Shown: one piece after another, positions 44,125 through 53,120 of the stretch
Numbering within the stretch: the first letter of the stretch is position 1
Layout of the letters: the number at the start of each line of letters is the position of its first letter
Source of the DNA: Spirosoma lacussanchae
GTDB taxonomy: Bacteria; Bacteroidota; Bacteroidia; Cytophagales; Spirosomataceae
DNA: 64,000 bases
Direction of reading: 5' to 3'
Assembly: GCF_005870035.1 (NCBI RefSeq)
Contig: NZ_SWJG01000001.1
Location: 1,847,639-1,911,638, forward strand
The notes under the pieces: model-generated
What the model was told of the DNA's origin: nothing
Database searches by the model: none
What the model saw: only the letters and a program-made list of their open reading frames with translations
Position numbers and translations under genes: made by a program

Positions 44125-45912
44125 TTAGTTGATTTTCAGCACGGCCATAAAGGCTTCCTGCGGAATTTCAACGTTGCCGACCTGGCGCATTCGTTTCTTA
44201 CCTTTTTTCTGCTTTTCGAGCAGTTTACGCTTTCGACTGATGTCGCCCCCGTAACATTTGGCCAGTACGTCTTTGCGTAAGGCACTCAGGGTTTCGCGGG
44301 CAATAATCTTCTGACCGATAGCGGCCTGAATGGCAATTTCGAACTGCTGGCGGGGAATGAGCTCGCGTAACTTTTCGCATAATTTCTTGCCCCACTCATA
44401 CGACTTGGAGCGGTGAACAATGGCCGACAGCGCATCGACCTTATCGCCGTTGAGCATAACGTCGAGCTTCACCATATCTGACTCGCGGTTATCGATGAAC
44501 TCGTAGTCGAGGGAGGCATACCCACGCGAGATGGTCTTGAGCTTATCGAAAAAGTCAAATACCACTTCGGCCAGGGGCATCTCGAACTGAAGTTCGACGC
44601 GGTCGGCGGTCAGGTAAACCTGATTTTTGAGTAAGCTTCGCTTATCCATGCACAAGCCCATGATTCCCCCGACATATTCGGCCTTCGTAATGATCTGCGC
44701 CCGGATAAACGGTTCCTCGATGTAGTCGATCAGGTTTGGCTCGGGCATTTCAGCCGGGGCAGATACCTGGAGTTCCTGGCCTTTTGTGGTCATTACCTCA
44801 AAACGCACCGACGGTACCGTGGTGATAACCGTCATATTGAATTCGCGCTCTAGCCGTTCCTGTACGATCTCCATGTGGAGCATACCCAGAAAGCCGCAAC
44901 GGAATCCAAAGCCCAGAGCCGCCGACGTTTCGGGTTCCCACACCAGGGCGGCATCGTTGAGCTGCAGCTTTTCCATAGCATCGCGCAGGTCTTCGAATTC
45001 GCTAGTTTCTACCGGGTAGATGCCCGCAAACACCATGGGTTTGACCTCTGAGAACCCTTGTATAGCCGCGCTGGCTGGGTTGTCGAGGGTCGTGACGGTA
45101 TCACCGACTTTAACTTCCTTGGCTACTTTGATCCCGGAAATCAGATACCCTACGTCGCCACACTCGATAACGTCTTTGGGTTCCTGCGTCAGCCGAAGGG
45201 TGCCAATCTCGTCTGCGGTATATTCTTTGCCGGTATTCATAAACTTAACCTTATCGCCCTTGCGGATACGGCCGTTCTTAACCCGGAAAATTACCTCGAT
45301 ACCCCGGTAGGAATTGAAATGCGAGTCGAAAATCAGCGCCTGCAGCGGACCAGCCGGTTCGCCTTTGGGGGCAGGAATCCGCTCTACAATGGCGGCCAGA
45401 ATTTCTGGAACACCTATTCCTTCTTTACCCGATGCCGGAATAATTTCGTCCCGGTCGCACCCGAGCAGGTCGACCATTTCATCCTTGATCTCTTCGGGTC
45501 TGGCACCCGGCAGGTCGATCTTGTTCAGAACGGGGATGATGACCAGGTCATTGTTCAGGGCCAGATACAGGTTGGAGATTGTCTGAGCTTCGGTGCCCTG
45601 CGACGCATCCACCAGCAGCAGTGCTCCTTCGCAGGCGGCAATGGAGCGGGAGACTTCGTAGCTAAAATCGACATGGCCTGGTGTGTCGATGAGATTCAAT
45701 GTATACAGCTCGCCATTATACATGTAATCCATCTGAATCGCGTGGCTTTTGATCGTGATACCACGTTCGCGCTCCAGATCCATATCGTCGAGCAGTTGGG
45801 CCTGCATATCGCGGGAGCCAACGGTTTTAGTGAATTCCAGCAACCGGTCGGCGAGGGTACTTTTACCGTGGTCGATGTGGGCAATAATGCAAAAGTTACG
45901 AATATGTTTCAC
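44125..45912 (-). CDS. lepA: Elongation factor 4 (LepA)
   Basis: A 595-residue translational GTPase that binds the ribosome and back-translocates or aids initiation. GTPase motifs G1 [10 protein letters not shown]3 DTPGHVDF and G4 NKIDLPGA are clear, followed by EF-G-like domains and the LepA C-terminal domain ending [33 protein letters not shown]. Length is normal. A TAATTTTG element on the minus strand at 45948-45955 may be its own promoter, and the structured RNA unit lies upstream on the same strand. Confidence 0.97.
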   Translation of the reverse strand: MKHIRNFCIIAHIDHGKSTLADRLLEFTKTVGSRDMQAQLLDDMDLERERGITIKSHAIQMDYMYNGELYTLNLIDTPGHVDFSYEVSRSIAACEGALLLVDASQGTEAQTISNLYLALNNDLVIIPVLNKIDLPGARPEEIKDEMVDLLGCDRDEIIPASGKEGIGVPEILAAIVERIPAPKGEPAGPLQALIFDSHFNSYRGIEVIFRVKNGRIRKGDKVKFMNTGKEYTADEIGTLRLTQEPKDVIECGDVGYLISGIKVAKEVKVGDTVTTLDNPASAAIQGFSEVKPMVFAGIYPVETSEFEDLRDAMEKLQLNDAALVWEPETSAALGFGFRCGFLGMLHMEIVQERLEREFNMTVITTVPSVRFEVMTTKGQELQVSAPAEMPEPNLIDYIEEPFIRAQIITKAEYVGGIMGLCMDKRSLLKNQVYLTADRVELQFEMPLAEVVFDFFDKLKTISRGYASLDYEFIDNRESDMVKLDVMLNGDKVDALSAIVHRSKSYEWGKKLCEKLRELIPRQQFEIAIQAAIGQKIIARETLSALRKDVLAKCYGGDISRKRKLLEKQKKGKKRMRQVGNVEIPQEAFMAVLKIN

Positions 45913-45996
45913 GTTGGAAGAACGGAGAGGTCTTTACCTGTAAACTGCAAAATTAGGCAAAAAAGTCCGCGTTTGCGTTGGCCCGGAATGGGTATC

Positions 45997-46030
45997 AAAA
46001 AACAAACGCCGATCTCACGGAGACCGGCGT
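45997..46030 (-). terminator. Rho-independent terminator of the lepA-upstream RNA
   Basis: On the minus strand an 11-bp stem (46030-46020 with 46016-46006, one G-T pair) with a CGT loop is followed by a T-rich tail. It ends any transcript coming from the promoter at 46320-46352, 85 bp before lepA. Confidence 0.75.
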
Positions 46031-46313
46031 GTCTGATTACACTTCATCAACAAACTAAAACCAATCGAACGCCGACCCGAAGGTCTGAGCGCTGCGATGC
46101 TGTAGGAGGGGGACTCGAACCGCCCACGGTGCAGTTAGCCACAGTACAACTCTGGTGGTCAACCCCAGTCGCCCTTGCGGGCGGCATTATGCTGCGTTTA
46201 TCCCTTATCACCACCCCCGAGACAGGAGGGCACGTCTGCCAATTTCGACACCCTACAGTGTGAGATTCAAAGACATCAAGAAGACCGGCGTGTGACCCCG
46301 CTCGATCAACTTG
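46001..46313 (-). ncRNA. Predicted structured RNA with a tRNA-like fold, upstream of lepA
   Basis: A minus-strand transcript of about 310-320 nt is predicted between a consensus promoter and a T-run terminator. It contains a 157-nt tRNA-like module (46101-46257), a UUCG-loop hairpin (46074-46085) and the terminator. A 12-base sequence near its 5' end (46282-46293) is repeated exactly in the terminator's left arm (46021-46032), which would allow an antiterminator pairing. It could be an independent RNA or a long lepA leader. I do not recognise it as tmRNA, RNase P, SRP or 6S RNA. Confidence 0.5.
46101..46257 (-). ncRNA. tRNA-like module with oversized variable region
   Basis: Read on the minus strand, TGTAGGG (46257-46251) pairs with TCCTACA (46107-46101) as a 7-bp acceptor-like stem. 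A tRNA-Leu-like D loop (AAATTGGCAGA, 46245-46235), an anticodon-like arm CCCTC-7-GGGGG and a T loop in GGTTCGAGTCC follow. About 88 nt sit where a variable arm would be, with a GNRA hairpin at 46168-46185. The anticodon-like loop reads CTGTCTC, which fits no normal leucine tRNA; CCA is not encoded. It is a diverged tRNA relic or a tRNA mimic. Confidence 0.45.
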
Positions 46314-46319
46314 ACAATG

Positions 46320-46352
46320 CAAAGATAGTACATACGAATGATTCGTTGCAAA
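46320..46352 (-). promoter_or_regulatory. Consensus promoter of the lepA-upstream RNA
   Basis: On the minus strand TTTG (46352-46349), a 21-nt spacer and TATCTTTG (46327-46320) match the Bacteroidota promoter. Transcription would start near 46313, well upstream of the tRNA-like module. Confidence 0.65.
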
Positions 46353-46399
46353 TTTTGCAGTAAAAATTCTCAAAATTTAGAAAAAATTTAGAATAATGG

Positions 46400-46407
46400 T
46401 ATTTTTG
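46400..46407 (+). promoter_or_regulatory. -7 element of the lrp-type gene
   Basis: TATTTTTG fits TAnnTTTG and lies 27 bp before the ATG at 46435. It makes the longer upstream start at 46396 unlikely. Confidence 0.45.
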
Positions 46408-46434
46408 TTGAGATTCATCAAAAATGGAACAGAA

Positions 46435-46908
46435 ATGACCGAGAAAAATTTAGAAATTGACAATACAGACCTGAAAATACTGAATTTACTGATGCAGGAT
46501 GCCAATATGGCGTACACCGAAATTGGCAAGCGGATCTTCGTATCGGGCGGTACTGTTCACGTCCGGATGAACAAATTGAAGCAGATGGGTATTGTGCGTG
46601 GTTCTCAGCTTGTCATTGACCATGCCAAACTCGGCTGGGACATCAGCGCGTTTCTGGGTATCTACCTGGATAAAAGCTCGCTATACGCCGAAGTCTCCAA
46701 ACAGCTCGAAAAAATTCCAGAAGTTGTCAACGTCCATTACACGACCGGAATTTACAGCATCTTCGCCAAGATCGTTTGTCGCGATACCCAGCACCTGCGC
46801 GAAGTGCTGCACGATAAAATCCAGAAAGTGAGCGGTATTCAGCGCACAGAAACGTTTATATCGCTCGAGGAGAGCGTAAACCGCCCCATTCCGTTTGCTG
46901 AAAGCTGA
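46435..46908 (+). CDS. Lrp/AsnC family transcriptional regulator
   Basis: A 157-residue regulator. The N-terminal winged helix is LEIDNTDLKILNLLMQDANMAYTEIGKRIFVSGGTVHVRMNKLKQMGIVRG, followed by the RAM ligand-binding domain (LGIYLDKSSLYAEVSKQLEKIPEVVNVHYTTGIYSIFAKIV). It lacks a strict HTH recognition insert and probably senses an amino acid or metabolite as an octamer. The ATG at 46435 fits both promoter and domain. A weak terminator separates it from hslV. Confidence 0.92.
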   Translation: MTEKNLEIDNTDLKILNLLMQDANMAYTEIGKRIFVSGGTVHVRMNKLKQMGIVRGSQLVIDHAKLGWDISAFLGIYLDKSSLYAEVSKQLEKIPEVVNVHYTTGIYSIFAKIVCRDTQHLREVLHDKIQKVSGIQRTETFISLEESVNRPIPFAES

Positions 46909-46914
46909 TGCCGT

Positions 46915-46940
46915 ACCGGATTTTTCCGTATCCGGTTTTG
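46915..46940 (+). terminator. Terminator after the lrp-type gene
   Basis: ACCGGAT (46915-46921) pairs with ATCCGGT (46930-46936) and TTTTG follows. Confidence 0.55.
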
Positions 46941-47010
46941 TGGAGTTAACCGACGATTCTGTGAACTGTAAACCGGTTTTAGGGCGTTATATTCATCAAC
47001 AACTTAATGT

Positions 47011-47550
47011 ATGCAACCAATCATTCACGCCACAACCGTTGTGGGAATCCGTCATAACGGGCAGGTGGCTCTCGGAGCCGATGGACAGGCTACCATGGGT
47101 AATACCGTTGCCAAGAGTAATGTCCGTAAAGTACGGGTATTGCTGGGTGGTAAAGTACTGGCCGGTTTTGCTGGCTCAACAGCCGACGCGTTTACGCTGA
47201 TTGAGCGATTCGAAGAAAAGTTGAATGCCTACGGCGGCAATCTGAAGCGGGCCGCTATCGAACTGGCAAAAGACTGGCGCACCGACCGGTATTTGCGCAA
47301 GCTCGAAGCCATGCTGATCGTAGCCTCTAAAGATGATCTGCTGATGGTATCGGGTACGGGCGATGTGATTGAGCCTGATAATGACATTGCAGCTATCGGC
47401 TCCGGGGGCGTATATGCCCAATCGGCGGCTGTTGCGCTGAAGAAACACGCAGCTAACCTATCGGCCGAAGAGATGGTACGGGAGAGTCTGCATATTGCGG
47501 CTGATGTATGCATCTATACGAACCATAATCTGATGGTTGAGGTACTTTAG
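47011..47550 (+). CDS. hslV: ATP-dependent protease proteolytic subunit HslV
   Basis: A 179-residue threonine protease of the HslUV complex in the cytosol. After a short propeptide (MQPIIHA) the N-terminal catalytic Thr begins [45 protein letters not shown] and the [18 protein letters not shown] block are also typical. The ATPase partner HslU is not in the window. Confidence 0.95.
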   Translation: MQPIIHATTVVGIRHNGQVALGADGQATMGNTVAKSNVRKVRVLLGGKVLAGFAGSTADAFTLIERFEEKLNAYGGNLKRAAIELAKDWRTDRYLRKLEAMLIVASKDDLLMVSGTGDVIEPDNDIAAIGSGGVYAQSAAVALKKHAANLSAEEMVRESLHIAADVCIYTNHNLMVEVL

Positions 47551-47611
47551 TTGCCACTTTGTATGGGCAGGAGTGAGGTCACTACGGCTATACAAAAACT
47601 ATGCTTTTTCC

Positions 47612-47619
47612 TATATTTG
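47612..47619 (+). promoter_or_regulatory. -7 element of the sensor-kinase operon
   Basis: TATATTTG lies 25 bp before the ATG at 47645. No TTTG is found at the ideal distance upstream. Confidence 0.45.
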
Positions 47620-47644
47620 TTGCCTATAGTGCTCAACGGTTTTT

Positions 47645-49126
47645 ATGAATATACTCGGACGTACGGCCCCCGCGTTGATGAACCGGCGTATCGCGCTGGG
47701 GTTCATTGCGGCTCTGGTACTCATAGCCGTCGGGTTCATTATATCATTCTACAGCTACCATCAATACAGCCAGGATACCGAACGGGTACGGCACACCTAT
47801 GAGGTCATAGGAGCGCTGGATGAGACCCTGTCGTTACTCAAGGACGTTGAAGCTGGCGCGCGTGGCTACGTCATCACCAAAGATTCGTCGTTTCTGGAAC
47901 CCTACCAGACATCGGTTACGGCACTGCCGGGGCATATGAACCGCTTACGGCTGTTGCTGAAAGACAATCGGGTACAGCTGAACAGGGTTACTAAAATCGA
48001 TACGCTTATTCAGACAAAGCTGGCCGTTACGCAGGTCCGCATCGGGGTAGCGTCTACCGATAAAACCAATGGGTTCAAACTCATTCGGGAAGCCAAGCGG
48101 TATATGGATGATATCCGCTGGCAAATTTCGGTAATGGTTGAAACAGAACGTAGTCTGGTCGAGGTCTGGAGCCGACAGGCCACCCGATCGTTTCGGCATA
48201 CGCTGATTATCATTTTTGCGCTGTCGTTGCTGACATTTCTGACCGTAGTGGTGTTATACCGACTGCTGGAGGCTGAGCTGCTGCGCAGACAGGAAAACGA
48301 AGACCAGCTGCGCGACTACGAACGGAGGTTGAAAGAGCAGATTCGTCAACTCGAAGCCTCGAACGAAGAACTGGAACGATTTGCTTTCGTAGCCAGCCAT
48401 GACCTGCAGGAACCGCTGCGCAAAATACAGGCTTTCTCCAACCTGATCACCGATCGGTACGGAAGCCTGTTTGAGGGCGACAGTCTGCTGTTTATGAGAA
48501 AGATTGGTGCATCGGCGGAGCGGATGTCCAAGCTGATTAAGGATCTGCTCAACTTTTCGCGGATCTCCAGTCATCGCGAAGACTTTAAACCGGTTCGGCT
48601 GAACGAGGTGATTCAGCGGATTCTTGACGATCAGGAGTTACGTATAAAGGGGTTGGGTGTTCGGGTCGAGGTGGGGCCATTACCTACTATTTATGCCGTT
48701 ACCAGCCAAATGGACCATCTGTTTACCAACCTGATCTCAAACGCACTGAAATTCATTCGGCCCGATGTGGAGCCTGTGCTGCGTATCAGCGCGACTCCCG
48801 TAGACGGGGCTGAGTACCCCGGCTTAGTTGCCGGGCGAAACTATTTTGAATTTACCGTAGAGGACAACGGAATCGGCTTTGATGAAAAATATTTAGACCA
48901 TATTTTTAAGGTCTTCCAGCGTTTACATGGTAAAAGCGAATTTGAAGGAACGGGCATTGGACTGGCCATCTGCAAACGGGTAGTCGTCTATCACCAGGGC
49001 TATATTACGGCCCGCAGCAAACCAAAACAGGGGACTTCCTTCGTAATTGTATTGCCCGAAAGTCATCCACTACATAATCATGACCGAACAAAATCAACCG
49101 AAGCCTATTCATATTCTGCTGGTTGA
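47645..49126 (+). CDS. Sensor histidine kinase with CHASE3 domain
   Basis: A 493-residue inner-membrane kinase: N-terminal helix (IALGFIAALVLIAVGFIISF), a CHASE3 periplasmic domain (about 40-180), a second helix near 185-207, a coiled-coil linker, and the HisKA domain with the phosphoacceptor His about 252 in FVASHDLQEPLRKIQAF. The HATPase domain follows (N box HLFTNLISNALKF, G1 DNGIGF near 407, G2 GTGIGLAIC). It overlaps the next gene by 47 bp, so the pair is translationally coupled. Confidence 0.94.
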   Translation: MNILGRTAPALMNRRIALGFIAALVLIAVGFIISFYSYHQYSQDTERVRHTYEVIGALDETLSLLKDVEAGARGYVITKDSSFLEPYQTSVTALPGHMNRLRLLLKDNRVQLNRVTKIDTLIQTKLAVTQVRIGVASTDKTNGFKLIREAKRYMDDIRWQISVMVETERSLVEVWSRQATRSFRHTLIIIFALSLLTFLTVVVLYRLLEAELLRRQENEDQLRDYERRLKEQIRQLEASNEELERFAFVASHDLQEPLRKIQAFSNLITDRYGSLFEGDSLLFMRKIGASAERMSKLIKDLLNFSRISSHREDFKPVRLNEVIQRILDDQELRIKGLGVRVEVGPLPTIYAVTSQMDHLFTNLISNALKFIRPDVEPVLRISATPVDGAEYPGLVAGRNYFEFTVEDNGIGFDEKYLDHIFKVFQRLHGKSEFEGTGIGLAICKRVVVYHQGYITARSKPKQGTSFVIVLPESHPLHNHDRTKSTEAYSYSAG

Positions 49127-49544
49127 CGACGACGAGGACGACCGTTACCTCACGCGTGAAGCATTTCATCAGCATTATCCCGCAAGCCGGATCTCGTTTG
49201 CCGAAGACGGTGAAGATCTGCTTGATTTTCTGAATTACCGGGGGCGCTATATTGGCGCTGAACACTCCCTGCCCGAGCTGATTCTACTGGACCTGAACAT
49301 GCCCCGGAAAGATGGCCGGGAAGCGCTGCGCGAGATCAAAGCGAATGACCAGTTTCGTCACATACCCATTGTCGTTCTAACAACCTCAGATGCCAAAGAC
49401 GATATCGAAACATCCTACTACAATGGGGCAAACAGCTTTATTACCAAACCACCTACCTTCCAGCGACTCAGCGAGGTGACAAAAGCGATCGGTCAATACT
49501 GGTTTAGCGTTGTTACCGTCTGCGAGCACCAGGGAGACGAGTAG
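49080..49544 (+). CDS. CheY-like response regulator
   Basis: A 154-residue receiver domain without an output domain. The acidic pocket is ILLVDDDEDDRYLTREAF, the phosphorylation site is LILLDLNMPRKDG (Asp about 71), and the switch residues are VVLTTSD and ITKPPTF. The ATG at 49080 lies inside the kinase gene; the upstream start at 49047 is less likely. It is probably the kinase's partner and acts on a downstream protein by interaction. Confidence 0.93.
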   Translation: MTEQNQPKPIHILLVDDDEDDRYLTREAFHQHYPASRISFAEDGEDLLDFLNYRGRYIGAEHSLPELILLDLNMPRKDGREALREIKANDQFRHIPIVVLTTSDAKDDIETSYYNGANSFITKPPTFQRLSEVTKAIGQYWFSVVTVCEHQGDE

Positions 49545-49607
49545 CCAATGAGTCTCTGTTTTGGGTATAGATCGTTATGATGTGTGCCCAAAGCAGGGAC
49601 TCATTGG
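49545..49607 (+). terminator. Long hairpin after the response regulator
   Basis: CCAATGAGTC (49545-49554) pairs with GACTCATTGG (49598-49607), with further inner pairing of CTG...CAG and TTGGG...CCCAA. TTTAT follows. It begins at the stop codon. Confidence 0.65.
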
Positions 49608-50142
49608 TTTATAGCTTATCAACAAACAGTATACAAGAAAGCGACCCCAGCGGAAACGGCTGGTTTATACATAATTTGTAGCTTTACACAGTAAATATAC
49701 TAATACCGCCGGACAGCTACTTCATCCGGGAAGCCCCGAACTTCGGTACTGACTATCATAGCCAGAATTTGCATGCATTCTCCTTAAACTAGATAGACTA
49801 TTATGTAAGTTATTGATAGTCATTTTTTTAGCTATTTCTTGGATCGTATTATTTTCCATACCACTTTTGCCCAGCGGTAACCTAAACTGAAGGTTACCGG
49901 CCTGCGATAAGTCAGCCCAACAACTGGCTTATTTATTTATAATAATAATCTATAATCTCTATAGAATTAACTGTTTAATTGATGCTTGTGTGTCTGTAGA
50001 TAACCCGGAAGTGGGGATGGATCAACATAAACAGGCGATAAGCCCGTGGCGTATCGACCCTAAAAAGTGATGAACAACTTACCAGCCGGCTGTTGGCCGT
50101 AAACAAGAACGCATTTTACAAACCAGCATAATTCAATCCACA
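49608..50142. other. Leader region of the TonB-dependent receptor gene
   Basis: About 535 bp with no plausible ORF. It holds two hairpins (49875-49899 and 49907-49932) and several AT-rich tracts. No known riboswitch motif, such as a cobalamin box, was recognised. Confidence 0.4.
49875..49932 (+). repeat. Two adjacent hairpins in the TonB-receptor leader
   Basis: CGGTAACCT (49875-49883) pairs with AGGTTACCG (49891-49899). Then ATAAGTCAG (49907-49915) pairs with CTGGCTTAT (49924-49932), followed by TTATTTATAA. The second may terminate, the first may compete with it or be read independently. Confidence 0.45.
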
Positions 50143-52689
50143 ATGAGAAAAACACTACCTCTGATCACTCTCTTTATCCTCTCTGTTAGTGCCTTATTCG
50201 CCCAGGGCGTCGTAGTTGGCGGGGTGAAAGATAACGAAGGCCTGCCCGTTGCGGCTGCAACTGTAGTTATAAAAGGTACCAACACCTATGCAATTGCTGA
50301 TGCGACCGGACAATTCAGCATTGCCGCCCGTAAAGAATTTCCATTTACCATTCGTATCAGTTCGGTTGGGTTTAAGCCTCAGGAAATTCTGCTCGCCAAA
50401 CTGCCCGATTCACCGTTATCGCTGACCCTGGCAAACGACAATCAACTGTCTGAAGTCGTTATCACCTCCCGCCGGCGGCAGGAGTCCGCTCAGGATGTGC
50501 CCATTCCGATTTCGGTAGTGCGGGGCGCGCTGGTCGAAGACGCGGGCGCATTTAACGTAAACCGACTGAAAGAACTGGTGCCTACTGTACAGCTTTATTC
50601 GTCTAACCCGCGCAACACCACGCTCAACATCCGGGGCCTGGGATCGACCTTCGGGCTCACCAATGATGGAATCGATCCGGGAGTGGGTTTTTACGTAGAC
50701 GGTGTATACTACGCCCGTCCGGCAGCAACAACGCTCGATTTTATTGATATTGAGCAGATAGAAGTGCTGCGCGGCCCCCAGGGAACCCTCTTTGGCAAGA
50801 ATACAACGGCCGGCGCCTTCAACATCACCACCCGGGCAGCCAGTTTTCAGCCGGGTGCTACGCTGGAGGTTAGCTATGGTAACTACGGATACATTCAGGC
50901 CCGTAGTTCGATAACGGGCCCGTTGAGCAGGAAGATAGCCGGTCGGTTGTCCTTTTCGGGAACCCAGCGTAACGGACTGCTCTATAATGTGGCTACTCAG
51001 AAGCCCGTCAATGATCTCAATAACCTGGGCGGTCGGGGACAACTGCTGTTCACGCCAACCGACAGAATCAGTATAACGCTGGCGGGCGACGTGTCGAGTC
51101 AGCGCCCGGATGGGTTTGCGCAGGTTGTTGCGGGGGTGGCGCCTACGCTGCGTCCGGCCTATCGGCAGTTCAACCAGATCATTGCCGACCTGAATTACAA
51201 ACTACCCAGCCAAAACCCGTTCGACCGGGTCATTGACCATGACACCCCCTGGCGGTCGGGAAACGAGCTGGGTGGTATTTCGCTCAACGTTGACGCCAAG
51301 ATCGGATCGGGAACGCTGACCTCAACCACTGCCTGGCGTTATTGGAACTGGGACCCCTCTAACGACCGCGACTTTACGGGCCTGCCGGTTCTGAGCAAGT
51401 CGGCAGCCACATCGCGCCACGAGCAGTGGACGCAGGAGGTTCGGTACGCCGGCGCCATTTCGCCCCGTGTGAGTGGGGTCGTCGGTGTCTTTGCCATCGG
51501 ACAGGACCTTAAGACGGATCCCGTTCATACCGAAGAGTCAGGTTCAGCGCAATGGCGCTTTTCGCAAAGTTCAACGAGTCCGCTCTGGCGAACCCCCGGA
51601 CTGCTCGATGGGTTTGGCATCAGAACTACCTCCCGGCTGAAAAGCTTCGGCGCTGCGGTATTCGGTCAGGTCGACTGGGCTATTACCGACCGGCTTCACC
51701 TGCTGCCTGGTCTCCGCTACAACTATGATGAAAAACAGGTCGATTTCAGCCGACAAACCTACGGGGGGCTGCAAACGACAGATCCGGCGCTGATCGCGCT
51801 GAAAAATGCGGTCTATACGAATCAGGCCTTTACGGCAAACGTAGACGAGAGCAATCTGTCGGGTCAGTTGACCTTATCCTACAAGGTGTCATCGCGAATC
51901 AACTCATTTGCTACCTACTCGAACAGCTATAAGCCGGTTGGGGTCAACCTGGGGGGACTGCCCACTGCCAGCGGACGGGTGCTGACCGAGCTGGCCCGCA
52001 TTAAACCTGAGTACGTGAGTCATTTTGAGGTTGGGGTGAAAACCCGGCCAACGCCATTGTCTACGCTGAACGTCGTGTTTCATAATACCGATATTAAGGA
52101 TTTTCAGACGCAGGTTCAGACGGCCGAAGTGGGGGTGAACCGGGGGTACCTGGCCAATGCTGAACGGGTGCGGGTAGTCGGAGTAGAGGTAGATGGCAAC
52201 ATCCGGGTAAGCAACGGGCTCTCATTCTACGGGGCCGTGGCCTATACTGATGGCAAATACGTGTCGTTCAAGAATGCACCCGTTCCCCTGGAAGAAACGG
52301 GTGGAGAGTCGGCCTTTAAAGATATATCGGGGGGCGACCTGCCAGGCATCTCGAAATGGGCCGGGTCGCTCGGTGGCGAAATCAGCGGTGGCGGAAACTT
52401 GCTGAGCCAGAGCGGCCGGTTCTTCTTGGCGCTGGATAGCTACTATCGCTCTTCCTTTTCGTCGAGTCCGTCACCGTCAAAATACCTGAATATTGAGGGG
52501 TACACGCTGTTGAATGCACGGGTCGGTTTCCGGGCGTCGAATGGGTTATCCATTCTGTTCTGGTCACGCAACCTGCTGGACAAAGACTATTTCGAGCAGT
52601 TGCTGCCAGCCGCTGGTAACGCGGGCCACTATGCCGCCGTGCTGGGCGATCCAAGAACCTTTGGTACAACCCTGCGCTACTCGTTTTAA
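50143..52689 (+). CDS. TonB-dependent outer-membrane receptor
   Basis: An 848-residue receptor. Signal peptide MRKTLPLITLFILSVSALFAQ, then a CarboxypepD_reg-like domain (about 22-95, VGGVKDNEGLPVAAATVVIKGT), plug (about 105-220) with LRGPQGTLFGKNTTAGAFNI, and a beta-barrel ending in aromatic Phe (RTFGTTLRYSF). The architecture matches siderophore or small-molecule receptors more than SusC, because the plug is compact and no SusD follows. Energised by TonB-ExbBD. The ligand is unknown. Confidence 0.9.
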   Translation: MRKTLPLITLFILSVSALFAQGVVVGGVKDNEGLPVAAATVVIKGTNTYAIADATGQFSIAARKEFPFTIRISSVGFKPQEILLAKLPDSPLSLTLANDNQLSEVVITSRRRQESAQDVPIPISVVRGALVEDAGAFNVNRLKELVPTVQLYSSNPRNTTLNIRGLGSTFGLTNDGIDPGVGFYVDGVYYARPAATTLDFIDIEQIEVLRGPQGTLFGKNTTAGAFNITTRAASFQPGATLEVSYGNYGYIQARSSITGPLSRKIAGRLSFSGTQRNGLLYNVATQKPVNDLNNLGGRGQLLFTPTDRISITLAGDVSSQRPDGFAQVVAGVAPTLRPAYRQFNQIIADLNYKLPSQNPFDRVIDHDTPWRSGNELGGISLNVDAKIGSGTLTSTTAWRYWNWDPSNDRDFTGLPVLSKSAATSRHEQWTQEVRYAGAISPRVSGVVGVFAIGQDLKTDPVHTEESGSAQWRFSQSSTSPLWRTPGLLDGFGIRTTSRLKSFGAAVFGQVDWAITDRLHLLPGLRYNYDEKQVDFSRQTYGGLQTTDPALIALKNAVYTNQAFTANVDESNLSGQLTLSYKVSSRINSFATYSNSYKPVGVNLGGLPTASGRVLTELARIKPEYVSHFEVGVKTRPTPLSTLNVVFHNTDIKDFQTQVQTAEVGVNRGYLANAERVRVVGVEVDGNIRVSNGLSFYGAVAYTDGKYVSFKNAPVPLEETGGESAFKDISGGDLPGISKWAGSLGGEISGGGNLLSQSGRFFLALDSYYRSSFSSSPSPSKYLNIEGYTLLNARVGFRASNGLSILFWSRNLLDKDYFEQLLPAAGNAGHYAAVLGDPRTFGTTLRYSF

Positions 52690-53120
52690 CCAGATCAGCT
52701 GGAAGAACACAAGGCACAGCGTGCAGATCGTCAGGAACAACGAACGAATCGATACAAAAGAATGGGATAGAGCGGGTTACGAGCTGTCCCCTTCTGCTGT
52801 ACAGGTACGGCAATAGGCAAGCCGGTGAGCAAACCGGGAGGGATGCACACGTCCTGGTCAGAATTTATTGCTGGATAAGCGGGATTGCGCAAACAATGTG
52901 TAATTTGGGTATCTGCATTACATTCACAGAAAATCTCCGTCTGCATATCGCTCATGGCTGGATAATGATCGTACTTCTTCCAATGCTGCCTGTTGGCTAA
53001 TGATAGTAAGAGCGAGCTTTGCCATTCCATCTTCTGCAATACTGCCCGCTATCGGCAAATCCGGAGCGGAGCCTGTTCATTCCTCCATTTGTGTATCACC
53101 CCTAAATCAATCTCTCGTGT
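52690..53120. other. Intergenic stretch between the TonB receptor and the SusC gene
   Basis: About 430 bp. The minus-strand 102-codon frame at 52731-53039 shows no family features. No hairpin with a T-run and no clear TAnnTTTG promoter was found. The SusC promoter is likely in the last 100 bp. Confidence 0.4.

Larger units (their letters stand above)
45913..46434. other. lepA-lrp intergenic region holding a structured RNA unit
   Basis: About 520 bp without a convincing protein gene. The minus strand carries a promoter (46320-46352), a tRNA-like fold (46101-46257) and a terminator (45997-46030); the plus strand carries the lrp promoter element near 46400. The minus-strand ORF 46047-46373 is a shadow of the RNA. 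Confidence 0.6.

Noticed and set aside
46101..46257. Ordinary tRNA-Leu or tmRNA gene
   Set aside because: The module is about 70 nt too long for a tRNA, the anticodon loop is wrong for leucine, and tmRNA end motifs are absent.
45058..46263. 401-codon plus-strand ORF opposite lepA and the RNA unit
   Set aside because: It is antisense to lepA and runs across the structured RNA.
46047..46373. 108-codon minus-strand ORF in the lepA-lrp gap
   Set aside because: It coincides with the predicted tRNA-like RNA and has the translation typical of mis-called RNA genes.
52731..53039. 102-codon minus-strand ORF between the TonB receptor and SusC
   Set aside because: Composition is irregular, there is no family signal, and it overlaps the probable SusC promoter region.
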